Positions 9,829 to 21,420 of a stretch of DNA of 64,000 nucleotides are shown one piece after another. The position numbers and the translations under genes were made by a program. Origin of the DNA: Dichetophora obliterata (taxonomy: Eukaryota > Arthropoda > Insecta > Diptera > Sciomyzidae); NCBI GenBank assembly GCA_963920525.1, contig OY986439.1:212019500-212083499 (forward strand). The letters run 5' to 3'. Within the stretch, counting starts at the first letter, position 1, and each line of letters starts with the position of its first letter. The notes under the pieces were generated by a model. That model saw only the letters and a program-made list of their open reading frames with translations, was not told where the DNA came from and ran no database searches.

Positions 9829-10518
9829 ACATATGGGCATTTCCATAGTCACGCACGTAACGTTTGTACGTCTTTTTTTTTTTTGTTAAAAATTAAAAAA
9901 AGCAAAGAAATATTTAAACTTTTTTGTCCTGTTTTAGTTTTTGCATTGCATTCTAGTAGTACTAAATTTAGTGTGAAAGATGGAAGCGATCGAAAGTATT
10001 GTCCAAAGATATAAGCAATCAAAAGTGGACGCGTTATGATACAAAAAATGGAAGTGGTTTTTTCTGCATTAATATAATCAAAAAATCTGGGTAGTGTGCA
10101 CGAGTTTTTTTTTTAAAAATATTTTAATGTTTTCTGGAATGATGTTGCTATATATTCAAAATTGTCTTGTTGAAAATTCTTTTTTAATTATTTTTATACA
10201 AGCCATAACATAATGCGTTACGATACATACGTTACGAAACAAATTTTTCCCTTCAAAGAAGTAATTCAGGTCCGTAAAAATAAAAAACTGAAAAAAATTA
10301 AACTAATAAAATTCCTACTTTGGTTAAAATTTTTCAACTTTTGTCACCATTTTTCTACTTTTGTTGCCATTTTTTTTTCAATTCAAATTGAGATCAGCTC
10401 TCATTACTCTCACAATATAAATTTAAAAATTTTTTCTCTGTTATGAAAGTTTAAAACATTTTCAGTAACATTTTATTTTTTAGTTGCGGTAGAGCTTTTG
10501 TTGGAAATGCCCATATGT
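9829..10518. mobile_element. Inverted-repeat element with 17-bp perfect ends
   Basis: ACATATGGGCATTTCCA at 9829-9845 is perfectly inverted at 10502-10518. The interior includes an open frame at 10213-10446 that resembles no known protein and is probably chance. It is a candidate MITE. The terminal bases cannot be fixed because the arm tip is itself palindromic (ACATATG). Confidence 0.55.
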
Positions 10519-12300
10519 CAAAAAAGTTTTTTTTAAAGCAAACAAATAACGGTTTACAGCATTTCTAGTTTTTTGTGCCTTGCTGTACTATACTTTAGTT
10601 CCTCATAAAAGGAATCAAAATTCATAATTAGAACTGAAATTGATGTATAAAAAGGACACTTCACAGAGAGAAAACAAAAATTCGAAATTCAAAACTGTTT
10701 TTAAAATCCTGTTTATGAAATATGTACGCATTTATAAAATTAAAATCGATGTATAAGAATAAAATTCAAAATCGATACTTGAACTTTATACTCAAAAGCA
10801 ATATTTTGAACTTTTACACTTTTTTCTTATATTTTTAAATTATACTCAAAATTCGAATGCAAAGCTAAGTCTTGTTATTTCTCGGAGAAGCGCAAAGAAA
10901 AGGTCTTATAGCAAATTACTCCGATCTGTTTTGAGTATAAGTTAACGCAACTTTTTCGAAAATTTTGCAAAATTTCTTCTATATAACTTCCACGCAAAAC
11001 TCCACAAAAAGGAAGTCATGGCTTGGGTAAGTATTGAAAAAAAAAACAAATTCTCAACATTTTCGAAAAACAAATTATACAATCATGCGCTACATTTAAT
11101 GCCATTTCTTTTAACACCCACTTTATTTACTTTGTTATTGTAATTAAACTGCCTTCTTGCCCATTTTTCTACTTTCACTTACTTCTTCTTTTGGTTATAT
11201 TTTTTGTTTTCCTTGTTTTACTACTGCGCCATATTGCTTTTCGAACCGCCGAACTCATCTACAATTGCAAACGAATACTTTTTGGCAGAAAACTTTTTAA
11301 ACTTAATTATTTTACATTGTCACCCAAAACAGGTTTATAACAAACACACAATCACCGCCCAGCCAGTCAGCCTCTTCGAATATTTAGCATAAACCGCCGC
11401 TGCTTCCCGTCTAGCAACTTCCGCGCGCGACTTTTGCTTTTTAACCCTTTGCTGCGCGCCTTGAGTTATGCTTCTTTAACATTTCTACCCCAGAATAAAA
11501 TTTGTGTGTACAGTCAGTAGCTGCTTTACTTTGACTGTGTTTTGTTTTTTTATTCATTTCTTTTTTAAATGCCGAGTGTATCCTTATGCAGCTAAAAAAG
11601 GATTTACTTGCTGCTGTTGTCTTTACGTAAATGTTTAACTTTGTCCTCAAGTCTGCTGCCACTGCTGCTGTGTTGCTACTGCAGTAACAACTTGAAACCA
11701 TATAAAAGTCTCTGCTCCACCCACACCTCCTCCTTCGTTATAACATTCAACTCTTGCTCGCTTAATTTATCCCTTAATACCGCTTTTAAAGACAATTGAT
11801 TTATATGCCAATCGATTGTCTAAACATTCATCTAGTGTTGTATTTAGTTCTTTTTTTTTGGAAGTTGCTTAAGTTGCCGCTTTGCGTCTTTTTAATATGT
11901 TAAACATGTGTGTGTTTGTGTGTTGGTGTGTGTGTGTTAGAAGCACAAGCAGTGCGAGCGGGTGCGATATTTTCCCATATCAATGAGTTTGAGGTTAGGC
12001 GAGTGTGTTGCATGTGATAAATTTTTAAGACTCTTAAATGTTTACATGGTTTTGTTTTTTGTTTTTGTTCGTTTTTATAGTTTGTTTGTTGTTGTGTGGG
12101 CTTAAGATATCACAATCGAAATAGTGAAGCGAAGTTTGAGGCATGAAGTATGAGTTTATATTTTTTTTCTGAAATTATTTGTTGCATCATGCATAACAGG
12201 ATAATTTTACTGTATCAATGGATGTTTTAAAAATATCAACTGTTGATTTTTGCTTTAATTTCAAATTTAACATAAGATTTAAGAGCTTAAAACGTATTTT
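10519..12300. other. No gene recognised
   Basis: Unique-looking AT-rich sequence. A somewhat GC-richer stretch at 11340-11770 holds CTG/GCTGCC tracts, and a (TG)n tract lies near 11908-11938. Short open frames on both strands across 11441-11799 are composition artefacts of the CTG-rich patch. Confidence 0.5.
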
Positions 12301-12319
12301 TGTCTTGTTTATCAACATT

Positions 12320-14650
12320 TTAGCTTACATTTCAAACTTAACGAAAATTTAAAACCTTTAACGAGGCGTTTTTTTTTTTGGTTTAGCAACAATTTTGCAT
12401 AGATTTTTGAACGTATTCATGTTTCATTTAAAAATGAAACGAAACATTTGGAACTTAACGAAGTATTTGCGTTTATTGACATTTTGCGGTAGCTTTTGTA
12501 TATATATATATATGTTTGCAGTTCTCATATTTATTGCAATTAAAAACTTAACGAATCTTTCAAATGCCAAACAAAAAATCTTTAATGCAAAATGCTTCTT
12601 TTGTTCAATTTAAAAACTTAACAATTTTTAATAAATATCGAAGACTAATGATTCATCTTGAGTTATATATATTTTTGTGAAAATTTTTATGTTAGATACT
12701 AATTTTTGATGAATTTAAAATATATCAAAAAACTTGCAAGAATATCAGGAATACCACGCTTTTGGATTATTAACATTTTTGTATCAAATTCTACAAGACT
12801 GACTTAGTTTGGCTTAAATTTCAAACTTAACGAAATTTTAAAAACTTAACGAAACTTTTAAAAACTTGACGAAACATTTGTTGCTTGTTTATCAACCTTA
12901 TAGCTTGCATTTAAAACTTAACGAAACTTTGTAAATTCAACGAAGCGTTGGTTTTTGGTTATCAACATTTTCGTTAATAAACATTTTTCGGTAGTTTTTT
13001 ATAGATTTATTTGCAGTTCTCTTATTTACTGCAATTAAAAACTTAACGAATCTTTTTAAATACCAAACCAAAAATCTTTAATGCAGAATTCTTCTTTTGT
13101 TCAATTTAAAAACTTGACGACAATTTTTAATGGTTAACGAAGATTAATGATTCGTCGTGAGTTATATATATATTTGCGAATATTTCTATGTTAGATAATA
13201 ATTTTTGCTGAATTCTAAATATATAACGAAACTTGTAAGAACATCAGGAAGACCACGCTTTTGGGTTATTAACATTTTTTTATTAAATTCTACAAGATTG
13301 ACTTATTTTTGCTTAAATTTCAAACTTAACGAAATTTAAAAACTTAACGAAACTTTTAAAAACTTAACGAAACTCTTAAGAACTTAACGAATTATTTGTT
13401 GCTTTTTTGTAGAATTTTTTATTAAATTCTACAAGACTGACTTAGTTTTGCTTAAATTTCAAACTTAATGAAATTTTAAGAATTTAACGAAACTTTTTAA
13501 AACTCAGCGAAGCCATTATTGCTTGTTTATCAACCTTATAGCTTGCATTTTAAACTTAACGAAACTTTTCAAAATTTAACGAAGCATTGGTTTTGGGTTT
13601 ATCCACATTTTTGCATAGACATGAACGAATTTATGCTTAATTTAAAAATGTAACGAAACTTTTAGAATTTAACGAAGGTACTTTTTCGTTTTTTAACATT
13701 TTTCGGTAGTTTTTTTTATAGATTTATGTTTGCAGTTCTCTTCTTTACTGCAATTGAAAACTTAACGAAAATTTTAAATACCAAACAAAAAATCTTTCAT
13801 GCAAAATGCTTCTTTTGTTCAATTTAAAAACTTAACGACAATTTTTAGTGGTTAACGAAGATTAATGATTCATCTTTAGTTACATACATTTTTGTGGACG
13901 TTTTTATGTTAGATACTAATTTTTGCTGAATTCTATACATTTTACGAAACTTGTAAGAACATCAGAAAGACCACGCTTTTGGACTATTAACATTTTTTTA
14001 TTAAATTCTTCAAGACTGACTTAGTTTTGCTTAGATTTCAAACTTAACGAAATTTTAAGAACTTAACGAAACTTTTTAAAACTCAACGAAGCCATTGTTG
14101 CTTGTTTATAAAACTTATAGCTTGCATTTTAAACTTAACGAAACTTTTAAAAATTTAACGAAGCATTGGTTTTTGGCTTATCCACATTTTTGCATAGACA
14201 TGAACGAATTTATGCTTAATTTAAAAATGTAACGAATCTTTTAGAACTTAACGAATGTACTTTCTCATTTTTTTAACATTTTTCGGTAGTTTTTTTAAAG
14301 ATTTATGTTTGCAGCTCTCATACTCACTGCAATTTAAAACTTAACGAAAATTTTAAATACCAAACAAAAAATCTTTGATGCAAAATGCTTCTTTTGTTCA
14401 ATTTAAAAACTTAACGATAATATTTAATGGTTTACAAAGAGCTTCATCCTGAGTTATATACAATTTTAGGAAATATTTTATTTTAGACACTAATTTTTGC
14501 TGAATTTTAAATATATAACGAAACTTGTAAAAACATCAGGAGGACCACGCTTTTGAATTATTAACATATTTTTTAGCAAATCCTACAAGACTCACTTAGT
14601 TTACTCCGATTTCAAACTTGACGAAACTTTAAAAACATAACGAAACTTTT
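12320..14650 (+). repeat. CTTAACGAA motif cluster A, four tandem modules
   Basis: By eye about 36 copies of a motif close to AAACTTAACGAAACTTT occur, all with CTTAACGAA on the plus strand, often 16-21 bp apart (for example 13326, 13342, 13362, 13383). The motifs sit inside a larger module repeated four times. Marker blocks CTTCTTTTGTTCAATTT (about 12594, 13091, 13808, 14388) and ACCACGCTTTTGG (about 12754, 13251, 13971, 14545) keep the same order, with module lengths near 500, 720 and 575 bp. No reading frame. Function unknown. Confidence 0.9.
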
Positions 14651-16380
14651 TTTGCTTATAAACATGTTTGCATTTGCTTGGTGTTGGTTTATTGTTTCCT
14701 TTCCTCCACCTGCACATACTGAAAGCACGCCATTTAATTAGCTTAATGAGTTCAAACCAATTCACTGCAAAAAACAGTCACTCAAACCACGTGTTGTTCG
14801 TGCAATGTTTGTTGCTTTATCTAAATACAGAAAACCAAACAGTTTAATGCAATCATTCAGCTATGACCAAATGTTGCTGCAGTAAAAACAACACCAACAA
14901 CAGTAGCAATAGCAGAAATAAATATAGTATTTTTATTAGAATTGTCATCAATGCATAAAATAGCACTTGAGTGTGTCTGTGAAAAACCGCACTCAAAGCC
15001 GAACAAAAACAACAACAATAATCTAATAATCAAAAAAAAGTACAAAACAAACAAAAAAAACAATAACAACATTTTGTTGCCGTTTGTATCTTCATGCGAC
15101 TTTTTTAGCCGTTGCTGCTGTAACAAGCTCATGCATCAACCAAGCGCGGGTCATGCATGAATGGCTCTCATGCTTTGATAGACAGACTAACACGCTGTCC
15201 AATAAACATGTGCAGCGCATAGAATTGTTTGATTTTTATTTTAAATTCATATACAATTTTTTCACATACAGCAGCAACATGCAGCATTTTTCAAATAATG
15301 ACAATGAAAGAATAGAAAAACATAGAATTTAACATAATTGCAGCAATTGCTTATAATGTGCTAAATTGCATGTATATGTTTATGTGTGTGCATGTTTTTT
15401 TTTTATACATTAATTGCTGACATGCCGCCCCCAAAGGTGGCCACACGCCCCTTCAGGTCAATCAACACACAAACCATTGACAGCTATTGTTTTCTAAGCT
15501 AAACTATGTAGCAAAGTATTATTGTCGATCATTGTTCGAAAAAAGTTCATAGAATTTTAATTTAACATTTAATAGCAACTTTTGCTGCCTTCAGTTAGTT
15601 TTTACATACAATACTCTATACTCGATTCAATGAACTATGCTGCTGTACATTATTGTTATTACTTTTTTTTTTCATATAATGTGTTCAATTGATAAATGCG
15701 CACGAAATAAGGAAATAATCAATTTAAAAAATCAAATTTGATTTTTACGGCTGCTCTCGTCAGTTGTTGTTGTTGTTGTAGCTGCTTTATGTAGTAAGTT
15801 AGTTGTTCATGGCCTGTCATCACAACGTCGTTAAGCAATAAATGCCAACGTTGACAATAAGCAAAAATTTTAAAGCAAAAAAAAAACAAAAAAACAAAAA
15901 TATACCCGTATATAAACAAGCAAGCTACTAACAAATAATCAAATCCATAGTAGATGAATTGAATTTATCCGCAATCAGTAGTAGCTGCTGGAAGTTGTCA
16001 AGTAGTTGTTGTTGCAACAGCAGCAGCAGCAGCTTAATTCGCCGCAAAATATTATCAATTGCGCACAAGATTGAACGATGAACAGCATTTTTGCCCTGTT
16101 GTTGTTGAAGAAATCATAGCAATTGATTTGAATTGAATAATTGCACATGAAACTGAAGGATTTCAAGCATATGCTTAAAGCAATATTTCTATATATGTAT
16201 ATATGTATTATGCAAGCATATTGTTAAGTAGCTGCTAAGATTATCTTTTGTACAAAGACGCTCTTATTTTTGTTTTAAGTGTAAAAATGACAATAAGCTT
16301 AATACAATAAATAAAGCAGCTTTTGAGTTGAAAAGAAATAATTTTGTTAAAAATATGCTCAAATACTAATTTTGAGCTGA
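14651..16380. other. Gene-free stretch with trinucleotide tracts
   Basis: Contains (CAA/TTG)n and (CAG/CTG)n tracts, for example 15000-15070, 15762-15785 and 16005-16035. All open frames here are made by these tracts. Nothing else recognised. Confidence 0.6.
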
Positions 16381-16388
16381 AATTAAAA

Positions 16389-16420
16389 CTTAACGAAAAT
16401 TTCAAAAACTTAACGAAAGT
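16389..16420 (+). repeat. Two CTTAACGAA motifs left of the LINE
   Basis: AAACTTAACGAAAATTTC and AAACTTAACGAAAGT, 22 bp apart, in the same orientation as cluster A. They show that the LINE inserted into the motif field. Confidence 0.8.
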
Positions 16421-16589
16421 ATTTTATCTCTCGTTCTTATACTGGGTTTGGTTAGGTAAATGTGGCTTGACACACTTAGGTCAATAAGGCCCATTGTGGT
16501 ACCAAAGAGTTCATTTTCTTTCTCTATTAAAACCAATTTGAGCTGTTCACAAAGCCAAGTGTACAATGTACCTAAGATTTTGAGAGTTC

Positions 16590-17110
16590 GTCAAGGTCAT
16601 CGAAAAACTATTTGCCTAAGTGAAGAACTTGTTTTTGCTTCTTGAAGCAAATGTACTGTAGATTCTTCCTGCTCTTCATGTCTACAGCTTCTGCAGAATT
16701 CGCTGTGAGGGATATTCAACATCTGAGCGTATCTGCCAACCAGGCAGTATCCTGTAAAAACCCTTACCATGGCACTCATGTGGTCTCTACAAAGATAAAT
16801 GAGTTTGGGCAAGATTTGTCGAGATATATCACACTTGTTTCCTGCTAACCAAATGCTATTGGTTTTATTGCAGAATAGCTCATGTGCAAGGAATGTGGTG
16901 AGGGGAATACCAAGGCTTGCCTTTTCTGTTGATACCTTAAAACTTCTATACCCGGGAATTTAGCATAGAAAGTTCCTGAGCTGTTTTGCCATCTCATTCA
17001 GAGATCTGCGGCAGTTGAAAACTAATTCAAATGTTATTTCAGTTTCTAGGGCTTTCAAAGCGTCTTGACTATCAGATAGCATGCAAATATCCATGGAAAA
17101 TATTTAATTT
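16590..17110 (-). pseudogene. LINE RNase H and C-terminal tail
   Basis: The minus strand shows the RNase H segment MLSDSQDALKALE (about 17050-17087), where D is a catalytic acidic position of the family. After one stop, an IPGYRS segment corresponds to the family's W-x-P-G-H. The tail at 16812-16597 contains TGYCLVGRYAQMLNIP and CRSCRHEEQEESTVHLL, the Cys-rich end common to these LINE proteins. RNase H would remove the RNA strand during cDNA synthesis. It is broken by stops. Confidence 0.8.
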
Positions 17111-17299
17111 GCCTGATGCCAATCTGCTTGGAATACAGTGTAATGGTCAGGGGGCCTAAAGGCTATATTAATGTTTAAAATTTTAGCGTAGGCTACACTC
17201 TTTACAATCTGATTTTGATCCATCAGTAAAGATCTGAATGGCATTGTTAGGTGAAAGATTCCCAATCCCTAGTTCCCAATCACGGCGAGAGGTAATGGA

Positions 17300-18880
17300 T
17301 TCATCGAACTTGCTGTCAAAGGATAGTTATTGTGTGATGTAGTCCAAGGACCTGGGTATAGGAGGGAGATTTTCTAATGCAAGAATGTTCTAATGTACCT
17401 TTTTTCCACTGGGAGGTTTCTTCTAGATAGATGGCTGTATTAGGGTCCATCTGTTTAGCTAGGATGTCCAGTGGTGTAAAGTGGAGCATAATTTCTAATG
17501 CATTTGACAGAGTGGTTCTTAGAGCTCTTTTGATCCACAGTTCAGCTGATCTCTGAACTTTACACAGTAAGTTCAAGTGTGTATGTTTATAGAGTGCTTG
17601 CCACCAGACGATAGCATATATGTTATAAGCAAGCTTGGCCTTATAACTGCAAAATATATAGCCAGTAAGTAACACTTGGTTGCAAGCCCCACCCACCTTT
17701 TTTCATGAGTACAGAGCAACATTCGCTTTTTAGCTCTCTCGAGCAGGTTGGGCTTCCAGTTTAGTTTCCTATCCATTATAAGTCCCAGGTATTTTGCTTG
17801 ATCTGACAAGCTAAGTCTTTTGTTTCCCAGTTTAGGAGGATTTATTTGAGTTAAATTGTGTTTTCTAGTGAAAACCCCTAACTCAGTTATATTTGGATTT
17901 ACGCTGAGCCCACAGCTGGTAGCCTAGAAGACTAGAGTATTTAAGAAGGCAGTTTTGCATATTATATCGAATAGTAGACATATATTTTTCAGAGGTAGCA
18001 ATCGCTACATCATCGACATAAGCTATCACCCTGCACTCTTCTAGTTCTAGTTTGACCAGCAATTCATTTATTGCTAGATTCCAGAGTAAAGGCGAGAGAA
18101 CCTCTCTCTCTCTCTGAGAGGTTCCCCTTGGTACAGACCTTAGCGTGGATGCCGTTCAAAAATTTGCACTTATAATCCTTCCTACAAGCATTTGATTTAT
18201 TATTATAAGCCATCAGTGTAGCATCCATTCCAAGCCTCCGTCAGCACATTTGTGATAGCGGAATTTCTCAATGATTTTAATTTTGGAGTAGATAGCTGTT
18301 TCCACAGATTTGTCTTTGGTGTAAGCATGTTGTGCTAGTCACAATGGTTTCTTTTCTATCTTGAATTTCAAGTCAACTTTGATTAATGTCTCGATAATTT
18401 TTAAAAGAAAAGATGTTAGAGTAATTGGTCGAAGGTTATTTGTGTTTACGTGTGAGCTTTTGCTTTCCTTAAAAATAAATTTGAACTGCACGTTACGCCA
18501 ACGTTTTGGAATGTGATTAAGGTCTAGGCAGCTTTGGTAGATCAACATAAGACACTCATTTATGATGTTATAGAACTGTTAAATTTCAATGGAAGCTATA
18601 TCATCTGATCCCGGCGACTTAAACAGTTTGAAGCTGTTGATTGACCATTCGAGATTTCGTTTGTGAGATTAATTCAATTACAGATGGTAATTGGTCTTCC
18701 TGTATTGAAGCGTAACCTATCTCTGAACATCCCGGAAAGTGAGTTTTTACTAAAACATTAAGAGATTCACCACTGCTTTTAGTCCATGTACCATCCTCCG
18801 ATTTCATAAAGCTAGGTTTGGAAGGAATCGTTGCTAAAATTTTTCTTGAAGCTAAGGCTTGTGATATATTTTCACAAAAA
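17300..18880 (-). pseudogene. LINE reverse transcriptase domain, broken
   Basis: In order on the minus strand are: FCENISQALASRKIL and THFPG (about 18880-18730, pre-RT region); WRNVQFKFIFKES and NNLRPITLTSFLLKIIE (18500-18390, fingers); VLSPLLWNLAINELLVKLE (about 18110-18050); the catalytic box AYVDDVAIATS with YVDD at 18009-18020; AKYLGLIMDRKLNWKPNL (about 17800, thumb); then a segment ending in ALEIMLHFTPLDIL (about 17480). The catalytic aspartates are kept, but frameshifts and a (CT)n expansion at 18101-18118 break the frame. When intact this domain copies the LINE RNA at a nicked target. Confidence 0.87.
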
Positions 18881-18892
18881 ATCCTTCAGGAC

Positions 18893-19421
18893 CAAGAATT
18901 ATAAATAGATTCCGCCTTGCGCATGTCCGCTCTCTTTGTGAGCACGTGTATGTGACGTCAGAAGTGCAAGAGAAAAGAGAGTCAAACTGACTGAAAAAGA
19001 CGTAGTAAAACATTTTTAATAGGGGTATTCGATTTAAAAATCTCCTGATTTTCTTATTAAATCTTGGTTTTTTAATAGAAATAATTTTAAATCAAAAAGC
19101 AACGCTTGTACAGAAAAAATTTAAATAGTTGTTATTACTATCTTTGATAAAAATTTTATATCTTATTGGTGTGTTAACTTCCTTGTTGACCTCTTCACGA
19201 AAAAATAGTTATGTTGCTCGATTTATTTTGAGAGCAGTTTGACTGTTTCTTTGTGTGTATTTCGTTTGTTTCCCAGCTAGCCAATCAGATTTATTTGCTT
19301 AGTTTTGCTTGTTGTTTATGTGATATTTTTGTTTGGATGTATTTTCACTTATGACGTAGACCTGCGCAGTAGATTGCTATTTCTGCGCACTTAAGGCGTG
19401 ATCTTCTTTATATTGTTCTTG
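18893..19421. mobile_element. Non-autonomous inverted-repeat element inside the LINE
   Basis: The ends are CAAGAATTATAAATAG (18893) and, inverted, CAAGAACAATATAAAG (19421). They are flanked by a 9-bp direct repeat with one mismatch, CTTCAGGAC (18884-18892) and CTCCAGGAC (19422-19430). Removing the 529-bp insert and one repeat joins the LINE sequence. No transposase. A 9-bp duplication would suit a Mutator-like element; if 8 bp, a hAT. Left open. Confidence 0.75.
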
Positions 19422-19851
19422 CTCCAGGACTGTCTTTGTGCTTTTCGTAGTTCATTCTTGTATTCCATGAGAACCAATTTATAGTTTGTCCACGTATCTG
19501 TGGATCTAGTGGCCTTTGCCCTATTGAAAAGTTTTCTGGTCCTTACTCAGAGCTCTTCTAGTTCCTTTTTCCACCAGGAAGGCTTTTGCTGCCTCCTTGG
19601 TGTTTTTAGCAAACATGCATTATCTAGAGCTTAATTTAACAAGTTAGTAAGACTATCAACTAAGTTGTCTAAAGATTGTGAATTCAAGGACGATTTTTTA
19701 TTGGAATGTGGTCCATTTGAGAGATCTAGTTTAAAGCATTGAGATAAAGATCTCACTTGGCTTATTTTAGATTGCGAAAATTGCATGGTCTCGTAACAAA
19801 GTCATTAACGTTAAAAATAATATATCTGTGGTCTCAGAAGGAGTATTTTTT

Positions 19852-20003
19852 AATTCTCCAGTTCTTAATCTTATAAGATATATGATCAGAGGCAAGAGTA
19901 ATATCTAGAACTTTCTGCCTTTTAATTAATTCTCCTGTTCCTAATCCTGTTAGATATATGATCAGTGGCAAAAGTAATATCTAGAACTTCCTGCCTTTTA
20001 CTA
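19852..20003. repeat. 76-bp direct duplication within the LINE
   Basis: Two adjacent copies (19852-19927 and 19928-20003) starting AATTCTCC and ending CTGCCTTTTA differ at about ten positions. They duplicate the endonuclease-downstream coding segment that reads VLDITFATDHI on the minus strand, and disrupt the frame. Confidence 0.8.
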
Positions 20004-20025
20004 ACAATGAAGGTCGGCTCGTTAC

Positions 20026-20430
20026 CTACATTGCTTCTATTAAAATTGGTGTTAAGGATGAAATCAAAAAGAGACGCACCCCGTTCGTAGGGGTGGCTGA
20101 GCTACTCCAGATCTCATGATGAGCATTGGCATCGCACCCAATGATTGGGCCCTTTGCTTTTGATGTTTCTGTGAAGACTAGATTTCTCAAGTCGTCAACC
20201 GGTAGGACTTCGTTGTCGTGTGCAAGGTATGTTGAGATAAACCATAAGCTGTTTTGGCCCATCTCGACGCTTATGGCCACGGTGTCCTTATTACTGAAAT
20301 TAGAGAGATTAAATGCACTCAGGTTTTTTTATTAGAATACACGTTCTTGGCTTACCTTGTGATCTAGTGTACACTTGAGTAAATATTAGAGTCCTGAATC
20401 CGCATACTCACAGCTCCTGAAACAGGACGA
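20026..20430 (-). pseudogene. LINE APE-type endonuclease fragment
   Basis: The minus strand reads PRTCIL, then DTVAISVEMGQNSLWFISTY and GPIIGCDANAHHEIWSSS. The G-C-D-A-N-A-H-H-x-x-W-x-S-S box is the active-site region of AP-type endonucleases in LINE proteins of this group. This enzyme nicks the target DNA before reverse transcription. Start codon and N-terminal part are missing, and the 5' limit is near 20430. Confidence 0.85.
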
Positions 20431-20489
20431 AAAACGTATTAATATTTGGAACAAAAAGTTTTTAGTCTTCTTCACATTTAACGGCATTC

Positions 20490-21420
20490 AAAATATGAAA
20501 GCTTAACGAATTTAAAAATGACACAATATCTTAGATTTGATTTAAGAAATAAACGGAAATATTTACAAATGTTGATCAAATATAGGTGGCTTAATGTTAG
20601 ACGGCTTAATTAACAGCTTTTCAGTAGAAATTAATTTTAAGAACTTTCAAATAAAAGTTAAAGTTATTTTTGCTTAATGTTTAAGCTTAAATGTCCAAAA
20701 AATATTTTAGAACAAATGCAAACCATAATAAATTTAAAATAAATGACACTTCAAAAATTATCTTTAATGTTGTAAGGTTTTTTTTTTTTGCATAAATGCC
20801 ACTTGCTCAAGCTCAATAAAACTCAATAAAACATGTAGAAATAGCATGTTTTTTCTTATTACATAACAAGATATTAAAAAAATTTTATAAGTTAAACCAT
20901 AATAGTCAGTTGGTCTAAAATTAAAAACTTAACGAAACTTTGAACGAAAATGCTTATAATTTTTTACACAATGTACCTCATAAAACTGAACGAAGACTTT
21001 TTGGCTTACTTATTGTTTTCAACGACTTTGCTTAAACTGAGTAACACTTAAAAAGCCTTTTTATTGTCATGAAATCGAAAAATTTTGCATAAACTTTTTC
21101 ACTTTATAAATTTTATCATTTTGGTTGGCAGCCAAACTTAACGAAACTTTTTAAAACTTAACGAACATTTCTTTTTATGAAAAAAAATATCAAAAATAAT
21201 TTTATGAATGAAAATGCTTATAATTTTTTACACAATGTACCTCATAGAACTGAACGAAGACTTTTTGGCTTACTTATTGTTTTCAACGACTTTGCTTAAA
21301 CTAAAAATGCCTTTTGATTGTCATGAAATCGAAAAATTGTGCACTTTTTACTTTATAAATTTTATCATTTTGGTTGAAATTCAAAACTTAACGAAATTTT
21401 TTAAAACTTAACGAAAGTTT
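20490..21420 (+). repeat. CTTAACGAA motif cluster B with 264-bp tandem duplication
   Basis: Plus-oriented motif copies occur at about 20505, 20930, 21137, 21158, 21388 and 21409. A block starting GAAAATGCTTATAATTTTTT at 20946 is repeated at 21210 (264 bp apart), including CTGAACGAAGACTTTTTGGC. The open frame 21208-21411 is chance. Confidence 0.85.

Larger units (their letters stand above)
16444..20430 (-). mobile_element. Non-LTR retrotransposon (RNase H-bearing LINE, LOA/I-like), decayed
   Basis: Reading the minus strand from 20430 to 16444 gives endonuclease, reverse transcriptase, RNase H and a C-terminal Cys/His tail in that order, as in the RNase H-carrying LINE group (I, LOA, R1 relatives). 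Many stops and frameshifts are present. A foreign element lies at 18893-19421, and a 76-bp direct duplication at 19852-20003. The 3' end (16444-16503) resembles the tail of the SINE at 62577-62942. The LINE sits inside the CTTAACGAA field, with motif copies directly left (16389, 16411) and right (20505). Confidence 0.85.

Noticed and set aside
19850..20003. Satellite array
   Set aside because: Only two copies of 76 bp, inside the LINE coding region; a simple local duplication.
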